A stretch of 64,000 nucleotides of DNA from contig OY821521.1 of the NCBI GenBank assembly GCA_963682025.1, forward strand, positions 198,845,526 to 198,909,525. The letters run 5' to 3'. The translations under genes and the position numbers were made by a program. This DNA comes from Cordilura impudica. Lineage: Eukaryota > Arthropoda > Insecta > Diptera > Scathophagidae. Under the pieces are notes generated by a model that was not told where the DNA came from, did no database searches, and worked only from the letters and a program-made list of their open reading frames with translations. Below are positions 10,141-20,642 of this stretch, one piece after another (the first letter of the stretch is position 1; every line of letters starts with the position of its first letter).

Positions 10141-10735
10141 TTCTAAATTAAAGGAAGATTACATTTGGAAGATTCATGTTTTTCTCATGGGCAGCTATAT
10201 GTAGCTTGCTCCAGAGTAGAAACGCCGAAAAATTTTATAATATTTGCGCCGAATGAAAAAACTAAAAATATTGTCAAAATCAGCAAGCATTGAAATAAAA
10301 AAATTAAAATTTTCATCAATTCTTTCTGAATAACTCCGAAATTTTTGAGTATATAAAAACTAGTATTAGTATAACTTAGAGGAAATTTAAATAATTTTTT
10401 TTTATGTTTTTTATAACAAAATTGGTCAAGTTATGCTCAAGCTATGATAAAATCAAAAATACCAAAGTTTTAGAAAAAAAAATAAAAAAAAATTATGCTT
10501 AGAATATTAAATTTCGACTGTTTTTGTTGTTAGATGACCATAACACATCAAAAAATACAGTGGTCATCTTTCTGATCTTTTTTGCTGCATAGTGTCATCG
10601 GCAATTGTATTTAAAGGCTACCGCATACAACAGTGGTTCTAATATTGTGTTTAGAATACGGGTGGAAGGTATAAAAGATTCAGCACAGCCGAATTTAACA
10701 CTCTTAATTATTTACTTATTAATTTACTACTAAAA
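10141..10735 (-). mobile_element. AT-rich sequence ending in a family B terminus
   Basis: The right end (about 10670-10720) reads GCCGAATTTAACACTCTTA, the complement of the family B start GTAAGAGTGTTAAATTCGGC. It therefore marks one end of a reverse-oriented family B copy. The interior is AT-rich with no recognisable protein. Bases 10736-11580 beyond it hold AT-rich sequence with short A-runs and no feature I can support. Confidence 0.4.
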
Positions 10736-11773
10736 AAATGCAACAATTTTTAGGGCTACTTGATAACAGGAAATTATAAGAGTGCAAAAATGCAAGTTAA
10801 CGATTCAATCTATTTAAAGAATACAACGGAAACATGCAATTTTGAAAATGTTAAAATTCTAGTTAAAATTGATAAAATACTAATCAAGGTCAAATTGCTG
10901 ATATTTGAGTTTTTTTTATTCCACAAAAATATTTTACAACTCAAATATAATTTCAGCACAGGTGCACAACAAATAGACAAATTTATCACTAGTATTACTT
11001 GTTATTGTACTTTAACCCCTACAAAATTGTTCTTATCTGAAATTCTTGAAAAAATTTCTGTATGAAGTCACTGAATAAGAATTTTATTTATTTTTTTTTT
11101 TATCAAAAATTATGAATTCCAAAGAATGTCGTTGGCAAAAAATTCCATAAGTTGGTATGGTGACGAGCGTATGTAAAACATAATTCATCGATTTTATTCT
11201 AAACGCCATTGAAATGTTCTTAACATTGGCATTGTTCCGTTCGCAAGTGGAACACAAACAATTCCACATAATTTGAAGACGAAGACTTGAAATAGACAAA
11301 AAAAAAACAAAAATAATTAAAAAATACTCGTACGTAGATAACTACATACAATGTAATTAAAACAACAAAAACAACAACAAGCAAAACAATATTATTTAAT
11401 TTTATTTGTTGTGATGGAAGAAAACAAATTGATGACAACATGTTTCTCATAATGAACATTGATAGTGTGCGATAACAAATAAAATATCGAAAACATGTTG
11501 ATGATGATGCTGTGCGATAACTAAATTGATAGACAAATACCGTTAAATGTTTATGAAAGAAGCAGCAAAAAAACCCAATATACAGTCTGGCAAAAAAGTG
11601 TTTGGACATAATAAAAATTTTGTCACTTTTAACTTTTACGTTTAAATATATTTGTAGTTGTCCTTTTTTGTTTTAATTTACTTTTTCCATTTCATCTAAT
11701 TTAGTTGTGTACGAGTATTTTCAAAGAAACAAATACGGAACAATGTGAAAAAAGTGTGTAAAGATAGAACAAA

Positions 11774-11820
11774 CAAGTAAGAGTGTTAAATCCGGCTGTG
11801 TCGAATCTTTTTTTGTCAAC
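11774..11820 (+). mobile_element. Family B element 5' terminus
   Basis: CAAGTAAGAGTGTTAAATCC followed by GGCTGTGTCGAATC, close to the terminus at 21586 and to the complement of about 10720. A decayed inverted counterpart at 14535-14565 (GGCGAATATAACACTCTTAC) could be the other end of the same insertion. If so, the family B copy is about 2.8 kb including nested elements. Confidence 0.5.
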
Positions 11821-11923
11821 ACTAAGAGACAAAAAGGGCTAGATTTCATATTATAGTGGATAGATTATTTTCAATGATGTTTAAAATTAATAAGATAATT
11901 AACACAAATTTTGGGTAACTTAG

Positions 11924-12112
11924 TGCTTTTTTAATTGAAAGCAATTTTTAGATGCAATCGGCATATATGTAAATACATACATTTACATTTATGTTTGTTC
12001 AAAGAGCTCTTACTCTCTTTGTTATGGCTCTTACTCTCTTTGAACAAACAGAAATGTATGTATTTTCATTTATGCCGACTGCATTTAAAAATTGCTTTCA
12101 ATTAAAAAAGCA
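11924..12112. mobile_element. 189-bp near-perfect hairpin (MITE-like)
   Basis: The left arm TGCTTTTTTAATTGAAAGCA at 11924 reads inverted as the right arm ending 12112. The match continues inward through CAATTTTTA, ATGCA, TCGGCATA and GTTTGTTCAAAGAG to a short AG/CT-rich centre near 12010-12040. Arms are about 90 bp with a handful of mismatches. Non-coding. Transcription would give a long stem. Confidence 0.75.
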
Positions 12113-12139
12113 TCGATAAACCATTCGTTCAAATATAGA

Positions 12140-12880
12140 GGATGTTTTTTAAGCCCGATAGAACTTGATACTGTAAAAAATATCACAAAAAATTTAATTT
12201 TCATCAAAAAAAAATGGCATAAATATTTGCAAATGATATCGGTCATACAGCCATCGCGGTTGTTCTTGACGAAGCGTATTCTTCAATCATAGTCAGCATT
12301 GCCGTATGTTACGAATAACAGGAACAATGTTGGCCTCCAAGGCATCAATTGTTGCTGGTTTATCAGCATAAACCATTGACTTTACGTAGCCCCACTGGAA
12401 ATAATAGAGAGCTACCAAATTGCACTACCTTGGAGGTCAATTTTGCAGGTTCATTTCTCGCAATCAATTTATAGCCAAATTTTAATTTTAAATAAGTCGA
12501 TGGGTACGGTGGCCATAAGGCACGTAGCGCCATCCTATTGAAACCACATCTTGCCTGGATCAATGTCATCCATATTTTCAAACAAAAAACATTGATCATT
12601 CGGTCTCCATTGACCGTAACGCGAGATCCGGCTTCATTTTTGAAGAAATAACGTTCGATGGTGACACCAGCATGTAAAACGCACTAAATGGTGCATTTTT
12701 CTTGAAGTAATGGAGTCTGTAGGGTCTTTTGTGCATTGGTCTCACTCAATATGTGGCAATTTTATTTATTAACAAACTCGTTAACGCAAAAATTAGCCTC
12801 ATCGCCGAGCACAATTTTGCGATAAGACATCGATATACGACGACGACTGAATTTCAAAGTAAATTTGGATTATTTGGTAG
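12140..12880 (-). pseudogene. mariner/IS630-type transposase relic
   Basis: Read on the minus strand from about 12800 to 12160, in frames broken by stops, it gives DEANFCVNEFVNK, NCHILSETNAQ, FFKNEAGSRVTVNGDRMI, DDIDPGKMWFQ, then a decayed AT(C)H region, WGYVKSMVYADKP and ATIDALEANI. This order matches the Tc1/mariner-superfamily group with SDEAHFHLNGYVNKQN, VTVNGERY, LDDMWFQQDGATCHTA and FFLWGYVKSKVY.KP.T. The first catalytic Asp (DEA) is retained. The second lies in the decayed QDGAT region. Stops and frameshifts throughout make it inactive. Confidence 0.75.
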
Positions 12881-13109
12881 CGTTGTTCAAGCGTGAATCT
12901 ATTCTTGATAATTTGCCAGAGTATATTGATCATAAATATCAAAAATTGAGAGCAGTATAACAGTTCATTTGGCAGCTAACCATTTCGTAAGTTCTATCTA
13001 AGCAAAAAAAAAAAAACTATAAGTTTGTCATTCCGCTTGTATTAATTGCAAAAAAAAAACTGAACCCCAAAAACTGCAAATAATCTTGATCCTTATAACA
13101 AGCGGAATA

Positions 13110-13200
13110 GGTATAGCGATGTCAGTCTATGCGTCTGTCCGTCTATCCGTCTGACCGTCTTTCCGTCTGTGGAAATCATGATCACGCTCTCAATAGAGCA
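13110..13200 (-). repeat. Degenerate CCGTCTGT/CCGTCTAT microsatellite
   Basis: TGTCCGTCTATCCGTCTGAC and related units of about 8 bp at 13133-13172, resembling the GTCY tract of family A. Neighbouring ACAAGCGGAATAG at 13097 and its complement near 13030 form a small inverted pair. Confidence 0.5.
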
Positions 13201-13674
13201 GCTAGAATGCTCCTTTTTAATTAAGGTGATTCACTGGCATTCATCAAAATCGGTTCAATAGGTCCCAAGATGTCAATCAAAACAAAAATATTATTCTTAT
13301 ATTATTCTTGTTATTGTTGTTACTCTAAATTTTGTTTATTGTGTGTGATATCTGTAATCATTGTTATTGTTATGGTAGTTGTGTTTGTAGAATTTGCTTC
13401 ATTAGTAGACGGCAGAGTTCGTCTAATATTTACCTGCTTAAATAACCATTTTGGTCAATTTTTCATTTTTGAACATTAGTATAAAAAAATGGTTACAAAA
13501 TAAGAGCAAATATATATATCTATATATTAATACGTGAAGGAAAATTTTTTTCCTCCCTTTTTATGCAAAATGCGGACACGTAGGAGTGTGAAAATTGACA
13601 CAATTATAGTTCATATGGAGGAGAAGTGCCGAATGATAACATTTATGCATAATATGTGTTAAAAATATATTTAA

Positions 13675-13760
13675 TTAAATAAAATAAAATATTTATAATA
13701 AATAATTTTATATGAGCCTAAAGGTATGCTAATCAATTTTAGCTAATTCAAAATTCATAC
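13675..13760 (-). mobile_element. Helitron-like family fragment
   Basis: TAAATAATTTTATATGAGCC followed by TAAAGGTATGCTAATCAATT matches the internal block of the copies at 27048 and 29014. Neither terminus is present. Confidence 0.55.
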
Positions 13761-13859
13761 ATTAATATCTGGACTTAGTGCACTATTTATAACGAAAGCG
13801 AACAAAATATTTGAAGAAATAAATAATTTGATAAACTTAATACTAAATTTTTACAACAA

Positions 13860-14570
13860 ACACACTGAATTTTTAGAATCTCTTTTTTGAGGTGTTAGCA
13901 TATTTTAGATCATATCTTGGCAAAATTATGCCCGATTTACACCATTTTGAATACCAGCCTGCTTGAAATAAGGACAAACAATATTAGCCTAACTTTACCC
14001 AGATAAATGATTTTTTTTTTGTGAATGAGTGTGATTTCAGCAGACAGACGGACGGACGCTATATCAACTCAAGTTCTTATAAGGGTCAAGTTGTTCTAAG
14101 GGAACACAAATTCATTTTTCGATGCATTTATACTCAGCCTAATGGTGTGGAGGATATAAAAATAAAATCTTCCGTTTTTTCTGAAGCTTTTCATGATTCA
14201 ACAAATTGCCATAGACGAGTATCTGTTTCTTAAATGTTGTAGGGTTTAGCCGATTTCATAACCGTATGACGTAGCAATAGAAAAAATCCTACTCTAATAA
14301 TAGCAAAATAATGTAATTTTTCAGATAGAAGTTAATTCTTTCCATGAAAAAACATCATTGTCTTTATACAAAAAAAAACAGTAAATAATAAATTCTGATG
14401 GAAATAGAAAAACAATTAACTTTATATTTCAACAGTATTATAACGTAAAGGTTAAGTAACTGTATTGGTATAATCTTGGTTATAATATTGATTTTAAGAC
14501 ACAGATTGAGGGTTTCAAAGATTTGGCATTGGCGAATATAACACTCTTACATGTTTTGTTACTCAGGCTT
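13860..14570 (+). mobile_element. Family B dispersed repeat, 3' part
   Basis: It shares the GAGGTGTTAGCATATTTTAG, GATCATATCTTGGCA, ATTTACACCATTTT and GTGAATGAG blocks with 21885-22060, then an AGACGGACGGACG tract. It ends with a decayed inverted form of the family terminus at 14535-14565. No coding region recognised. Confidence 0.55.
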
Positions 14571-14966
14571 ACTTTGAATTTTTTTAACTTTTGTTACTGT
14601 TAGTTTGTAAATACATACAGATACTCGTAATATGGAATAAATAAAAAAAATACTTTAAACAAAACAATAAAATTTTATATTGTGTCAAAATACTTTCTTG
14701 TCAGACTGTAGGAACGAGTAACACATTTAAGAGCACAGTATGCAATGTTTACCCATTAAACAGTTTTGAGCTATTAAATAGCAGTGTTTTCTTTCATAAA
14801 TTTTACTTAATAAGGCCATAGCGAAGAAAAAAATTTTTTATAGTGGCTGTAAAGAGGATTCTTTTTTTTTTTCAATATCTTTAATTAAACTTAAAGAACC
14901 GATTAAATATTATAATTTTTCCCCAGAATTATTTTAATTAACAATAAAAATAAATTTTTTTTGCAG

Positions 14967-15090
14967 GTGGTGATTTCTGGTGCATTATGTACAGTAGAAG
15001 ATTATGTAATAATGTCACAGTGTGCACACAACAAAGCCATATACTTAGCTGCAGAAGGAACAGTCTCAGTGACAGATATCTCACAAACAC
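14967..15090 (+). CDS. Candidate host exon (124 bp) with both splice sites
   Basis: Preceded by a T-rich tract ending TTTTTTTTGCAG and followed by the strong donor GTAAGTACC. The 124 bp is clearly richer in G+C than its surroundings. Frame 1 is open through the exon and starts VVISGALCTVEDY, with AHNKAIYLAAEG later. The third frame is also fully open (starting GDFWCIMYSRRL, later HILSCRRNSLSD), so the true frame cannot be fixed. Length 3n+1 means the phase changes across it. I do not recognise the protein. Nothing else in the window joins to it convincingly, so partner exons would lie outside. A chance pair of splice-like sites remains possible. Confidence 0.35.
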
Positions 15091-15887
15091 GTAAGTACCA
15101 TTTTTCATCAATCTCACTGCTCCATCATCATTTGTATCTCTAAATCGATCTTCAGTCACATGTTGGCGATGATCATCATCACTATCACCCATCATATAAG
15201 AGTTAATTATCAGTTGAAAAAAAATGTTAATAAGCCTGGGAATTACAAACAACTAATAACGAGTTAATAGCGAACAACAAGAACAACACTAAAAGAGTTT
15301 GCTTGATTTAATTTTTGTGTTTTTTTTTTCTTTTTTGGTAGGCAGAAGAAAATTAAGAGAAATCTTTTGTACATTCAAGTAGTAACAGATCAACAGTGTC
15401 AGTGTTTTTGGTTATTTATGGAATATATTAACACCACTCACTAGCTTGGCAAATGAGCTGGCCATGAAGCTGCTACATGCTTGTTCATTGTTGCTACAAC
15501 AACTTAATGCAGCTACTGATGGTTAATTACACTGTAGCTGTCATTGCAAAGCTCTCGAATTTTTAAGGGGCGCATTTGCATATTCAAATTTTAACCTTTA
15601 TAGGCATCACTCATATAACGAACATTCACATTTGTATTGTAAATATTTTTGGGTACAAATTTTCTTTACAGAATTTGCTGATGTAAAATATGTTGAAAAG
15701 TACAAAAAACTCTTCTTTTTAAGGATCAGTAATATTTTTATACTCAGAAATGCGAAAAAGTGAAATTGATGATAAACTTAGATCCGAAAGTTGCGAAAAA
15801 GTGTATTTTCAATGAATTTAACATGGACTTGTCATGGCCATTGTCATCTTATGCAATGAGATGTATTTTATATTTCTGTTTCGGCGA
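15091..15887. other. Intron-like single-copy sequence, no gene seen
   Basis: Mixed-composition DNA with a less repetitive stretch at 15430-15560 (GAGCTGGCCATGAAGCTGCT and surrounding). No repeat family of this window is present and no open frame is supported. Confidence 0.3.
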
Positions 15888-15889
15888 TA

Positions 15890-16489
15890 TGAACTAAGTC
15901 CCCAATGAACTAACTCCCCCAAACGGAAATGAACTAAGTCCCCAAAATTTTATGCAGGAAAAAACAACAACGATTTTTGGGGACTTAGTTCACTTTTTGG
16001 GGTCTTCGTTCATTTTTAAAATTAGGGAGTTAGTTCATAATGAAATAACTCCCCAATTTAGAGTTAGTTCATTTCACTAAAATTAAGATTATTTAAAATT
16101 GCTCTATAAAAACCGTTAGAATTGCTATACGCATTCCATTCTTTAATTGTAAACAAAGTCATTTCATCAACAAAAATAACCAGTTTGTGATATTACGTCG
16201 TGAAGTAAATATCAATTAAAAAATGAATTTTGAAATTATCGCTGGAAAAAGAAGAAATAGCGAGCTTTTGTACGTTTTTGATGAAAAAATGATATATATA
16301 ATTTTTTTAAAAAAATTTTCATAATAGGATGAAAGTGGGGAGTTACTTCATTTTCATTTTGGGGACTGAGTTCACTGCATTGGGGGTTTATTTCACTTTT
16401 GGAATTGGGGCTTTTGGAAATATACCCCTAATTTTTGGGACTTAGTTCATTTTCGTTTTGGGGACTTAGTTCATTGGGGACTTAGTTCA
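15890..16489. mobile_element. 600-bp inverted-repeat element built on GAACTAAGTCCCC
   Basis: The ends are TGAACTAAGTCCCCAATGAA at 15890 and its complement ending at 16489, each bordered by TA. Further copies of GAACTAAGTCCCC, in direct and inverted orientation with variants such as GAACTAACTCCCC, lie at about 15908, 15928, 15980, 16020, 16050, 16360 and 16440. The central 200 bp is AT-rich. No ORF. It looks like a TA-inserting MITE whose terminal unit has been amplified. Confidence 0.65.
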
Positions 16490-16529
16490 TACCGCCTTCT
16501 GTTTCATAACAAGTATAACATACATATTT

Positions 16530-16794
16530 TACCCAAATCTCACTAAACAAGATTTTGATCGTCACATTTTCGGATCTAGTCCCCATATAATAAACTTTTT
16601 AATGAATGTGAGTACTATGTGGTGACTAGAACCAAAAATGATTCGATTAAGACCATATAATATATTATATTATATATTATAGTGAGGTCTTTGATTTGTT
16701 ACAAAAACATAGACAAATCAAATTTGAGTAAGAAATAATTTACTTACAATTCATTAGACAGGTTTAAGTGAAAAATAGTTCTTTACTCTTTTTC
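16530..16794. mobile_element. Highly decayed family A fragment
   Basis: GATCTAGTCCCCATATAATA, then GAGTACTATGTGG, AGTGAGGTCTTTG and ATAGACAAATCAAATTTGAG resemble the family A central region with many changes. A TATAATATATTATATTATA run sits inside. Confidence 0.4.
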
Positions 16795-17146
16795 TCTCAA
16801 TGGTGCGTGGTAGAGAAGAAGTAAGTATATACAGTGAACTCGCGAAAACGTGAACACTCGAATGTGTGAACGTCTCACAAACGTGAACAAATTTATTTTT
16901 CTACAGACTACTCCAAAACGTGAACAAAATCTGAAAGCTCTAAAACGTGAACACTTTATTTATTGTTTTTTAATCTGTTTTTAAATTGGGAAATGCCCTG
17001 AATTACAGGTTATTTGTTTGTTTACTTATGATTAAACGTTTTTGTTTTTTTTCATTTATGTATGCGTTGACCTGTTAGTTGCTCTTTGACATTGCTACGT
17101 AGATGTTGCAAGTGATTAAAAAAATTTTAATTCGTGAAAGTGAAAA

Positions 17147-18765
17147 ATGTCATTAAAAAAAACTAAAGATAAAGTTAATATTCTTGAATTATTTCAAAAG
17201 GGCTTTAGTGTTAGTGGCTTGGCAAGAAAATATGGAGTTGCCAAAGCAACAGTTTCTTCCATTAAAAAGAAAAAACGGGAAATTACTAATCGTGTAAATA
17301 ATACACTTTATGGCACTGAAAAGCGTAAAACATTGCTTCTGAACTTCCGAGAATGGAAAAAAGTCTTTATAAATGGTTCCTTCACATGCGGAATAAAAAA
17401 ATGCCGGTAAATGGACTGTGTTAAAAGCCAAAGCTTTAGAAATTCACGATCAAATTAAAGAAAATGATCGTGGTTTTAACGCCAGTGATGGATGGCTCCA
17501 AAAATCTAAACAAAGGTTCGGTGTTCGCCTTCTTAAAATTTCCGGAGAAAAGCTTTCTGCGCAGCCACAACTTGTTGACCCATTTAAGGAAAAGTTAAGA
17601 GCAAAAATGGAAGAACTCTCTCAATGTGAAGATCAGCTTTAAAATGCTGACGAATCCGGGGTATATTGGAAGCAGTTGCCAGATAAAACATATGTGTCGT
17701 CATTGGAGAAAAGTGATCCACGCGCAAAGATGGAGAAACAACGATTAACTTTCATGGGCTGTTCAAATGCGTTGGGAGCTCACAAACTTAAACTATTGGT
17801 AATTAGAAAGTCTAAAACGAAGCTTCAAAAACTTTACTTGTCCACTGAATTACAAATTTTCCATGTCAGCATGGATGACATGTACAATTTTTTATGACTG
17901 GTTTCATCAATGTTTTGTTAAAGAGGTAGATTTCAAATGACAAATTAAAAACTGAAAACTTTGTAATCATTTTTTGCTTTATGTTACTGAGTTCTTGACT
18001 AAAAAGGGGCTACCAGTTAAAGCCCTTCTGTTAATAGACAATGCTCCTTCACATCCACCTGAATCCCAATTGATTTCTGATGACGGATCCATTTGTGCAA
18101 TGTTTTTTCCAGAATTTTTTTAAAATAACTAAACTGTATTATAGAAACAGTCTATTGACATTAATGGCTGGAAAACAAACAGAGTTGTTAGATTCTATTA
18201 AGATGTTAACTATAAAAGATGCAATTAATCTTTTGGACTCAGCATAGAGTAGAATTTCGCAACAAATTTTAAACAAATGCTGGAAAAATATTTTGAATTT
18301 AGTTTTTAAGTGTTTTTAAGTGTTAAGTGTTTTAAGAGAGACAGCTAGAAAATAGTGCGATTCTACTTCTTCAGGCGCTGAATTCTCAGGTTTGTTTTAT
18401 TATAGGTTTCAGTGTTTTTAGAGAATTTAATTAAAATTTAATTAAGGATCGATGTTACTCTTTCCACGGTCAAAAATTGGAACAACAATACTGAAGAAAA
18501 TTGCAAAGAAGTAGGAAGTAGTATTGAAATTCAGGATGATACCGACGATGATGATGACTCGATTATATTCTAGCCAGAAGTTACAATTAAATCCAAGGAA
18601 GCTGTAGAAGCTTTGGATAAGGCTTTGATATGGACTGAAAACGAGATGGTAGACCAAAGTGACATTAGAGTGCTGAGAAACCTTAAAGAAAAAGCTCTTT
18701 TAAAGATGGCAAAACAAAAAACTTACCAAAAAAAAATGACTGATTTTACTTTAAACTTTATTTAA
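17147..18765 (+). pseudogene. pogo/Tigger (CENP-B/jerky-like) transposase pseudogene
   Basis: It starts at the ATG of MSLKKTKDKVNILELFQKGF, a psq-type helix-turn-helix continuing LARKYGVAKATVSSIKKKK. After a frameshift near 17405 a CENP-B-type second HTH follows (ALEIHDQIKEND, GFNASDGWLQKSKQRFG). The DDE domain shows NADESGVYWKQLPDKTY, preceded by an in-frame TAA at 17641 where Tyr is expected, and KALLLIDNAPSHPPES with the second Asp at about 18037. The C-terminus reads IKDAINLLDSA..., then KEAVEALDKAL and QKKMTDFTLNF. That last stretch resembles the PCNA-binding motif (Q..I/M..FF) reported for Drosophila pogo transposase. Several frameshifts and stops make it inactive. Confidence 0.85.
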
Positions 18766-18883
18766 CCGATTCTTAATTATCCAACCAAAAAAATGTTCCT
18801 ATTAGTTTTAGTTTATTTTTTGTTGTTTTTGTTAATTAAATATGAATTTCTTGTATCCTTTATTTTATATATTTTTTATACCC

Positions 18884-19660
18884 TATACCACTATGTGGTT
18901 TGGGTATAATGACTTTGTGCTGCTGTTTGTAACAACCAAAAATATTTGACCTAGACCCATCTTTAATTATACCGATCGAATCAGAATCACTTTCTGAGTT
19001 GATTTAACAATGTCCGTCCGTCCGTCCGTCCGTCCGTCCGTCCGTCTGTGTGTCCATGTAAAGCTTGTAATCAAACTGCAGGTCGCAAATATGAATATAT
19101 TTTGATGAAATTTGGTATATAAGCTTTCATCGGCCATGGGATGAACGCCATTGAAATTGGTGAGAATCGGTCCATGTTCAGACCTAGCCCCCATACAAAT
19201 TACCCATATGAAATCGACATAAATTGCCATAAGATCCAAATTGTCATATAGATCTTACTGAAATTGGGTTTGTATGCGTTCATTACATCCACTAATGAGT
19301 AGTCCAAAAATGATCCCTTTGACCCCATATAGAGCTGCTTCCCGATCTTCACTTTAATCTATTAAAAAACAAAAATATTGCACTGATTCTTCTCAAATTT
19401 TGTTTGTACATATTTTTGCAAAATACAAGAGACTTTACCAAACATGATCAGGATCGGTCCATTTTTGGACCTAGTCCCTTTATAGATATAGCATCCGATA
19501 TGAACTTTTTCATATCTGCAGCCAAAAAAATTAATAAAAATCCCACTCAAATTTGGTTTTCAATGTCCTGTTAGTTGGGCCTAAGAGATAGGGTTTCTAA
19601 ACGCATGGTATAGGGTATCGTATAGTCGGTCTAGACCGACTATAATTTTCTTACTTGTTT
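18884..19660 (-). mobile_element. Family A dispersed element, near full-length copy
   Basis: TTTATACCCTATACCACTAT at the left and GACTATAATTTTCTTACTTG at the right. GTCCGTCC x6 at about 19014-19045. A palindrome, ATAGTCGGTCT joined to AGACCGACTAT, lies at 19622-19643. It is very close to the 62080 copy, which suggests recent amplification. Inserted in the 3' part of the pogo element. Confidence 0.85.
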
Positions 19661-20642
19661 TTTTTTTTTTGTTGTTTTTGTTATTAAAAATTAATAAAAT
19701 AATTAATTTAAAATAGTGTTTAGCATTTTTTCTATTAATATATCATTTTTTATATTAAATAGGGTAATTTTTGTTTTAAATTTGGGTACTCGATAACGTG
19801 AACAAACTCGAAAATGTGAACTGCCTTGCTAAAAATTAGTTCACGTTATCGCGAGTCCACTGTACTTCAAAAATTCATGACTACACTGTATTCTTAATCG
19901 GGCCGGTTTCTGGCATTTCAGCTTCATCAGCGATTTATTGAACATTGTGATAATTGTTATGATATAATTGAATAGATTGTTTCTATATGAAATTCTTCTA
20001 CTCAGGGCGGCCGTGAGGTTTGAACCTGCGTCTATCTCACATATACTCGTACTTGCACTTTTTGGTCAGCGCTTTAGCACACTCACCTAAAGTCAGGCCT
20101 ACGAGCAGTATGGCTAAGAATCAGTTTTCATACCATACAGCTTTTACATCGTCTTAATTTCAGAAGATATAACTCTGTCCAAACAAACAAACGTTATTTT
20201 CGAGATTTTTAATATTTTTGTATTTGTACTTCTCTTTAGATCATGATATATAATATGATCTTGAACTTGGGGTCTAGATCTGAACATGCAACGATTTTCA
20301 TCTTTTTCATCATATGGCTGATTAAATTTTATTTACAAAAATTTTACAACCTGAAATTTGCATTTTTTGCAATATGTTATTAACAAAAAAAGTTTAAATT
20401 TTACTACTTTTATATAATTGCTAACAACTTCGGAATATATCCGTAGATTTTTTTTTAGTAATCTCATGCTTTAAGTTTAGAGCTGCGGAATATGCCTGAG
20501 AAATAATTTGCTTTTCCATTTCTAAATATCAAATTTTTTCGCATTTTTCAAAATTAAATTTTGTCTAAAAAAACAATTCTTATTGAACTTATCATAGTGC
20601 TTTCAAAACAACCTTTTTAATATGATTTGTTATATCTTTATC

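Larger units (their letters stand above)
11583..14708. mobile_element. TA-flanked element with CAGTCTG(G/A)CAA(A/G)AAAGT ends
   Basis: The left end CAGTCTGGCAAAAAAGTG at 11583 and the complement of the right end, CAGTCTGACAAGAAAGT, ending at 14708, match over about 27 bp including TTTGGACA/TTTTGACA. Each is bordered by TA (11581-82 and 14709-10), as for Tc1/mariner-superfamily insertions. The interior is almost entirely later insertions (hairpin MITE, IS630/mariner relic, family B). I see no transposase that clearly belongs to these ends. Confidence 0.6.
16832..19862 (+). mobile_element. pogo/Tigger-type DNA transposon
   Basis: Ends CAGTGAACTCGCGAAAACGT at 16832 and, in complement, CAGTGGACTCGCGATAACGT at 19862, each next to TA. 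Subterminal ACGTGAAC motifs repeat several times at both ends (16850-16960 and 19795-19845), likely transposase binding sites. It encodes a CENP-B-like transposase relic (17147-18765) and contains a later family A insertion at 18884-19660. Without that insertion it is about 2.25 kb. Confidence 0.85.
16795..20182 (-). mobile_element. tRNA-derived SINE, copy 2, split by a pogo element
   Basis: 16795-16829 (GTGCGTGGTAGAGAAGAAG region) and 19865-20182 are two halves of a SINE homologous to 1336-1680. The B box is the complement of 20016-20026 (GGTTCAAACCT). An A-box/D-arm-like GGTGAGTGTGCTAAAGCGCT lies at the complement of about 20070-20090. Removing 16832-19862 and one TA restores collinearity with copy 1. 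Confidence 0.7.

Noticed and set aside
10760..11065. 101-residue open frame on the plus strand
   Set aside because: AT-rich composition (Ile/Lys/Leu/Phe), no domain or motif, no splice or start context; consistent with chance.
13270..13479. 69-residue hydrophobic frame resembling a membrane segment
   Set aside because: It derives from TTATT/TTGTTG-rich DNA; no signal or conserved pattern.
14938..15252. 104-residue minus-strand frame overlapping the candidate exon
   Set aside because: Antisense to the better-supported splice-site-bounded block; no recognisable domain.
20000..20110. Possible tRNA gene on the minus strand
   Set aside because: The A and B box spacing is tRNA-like, but the arms do not pair as a full cloverleaf by eye and the homology between copies extends 200 bp beyond, so it is a SINE head.
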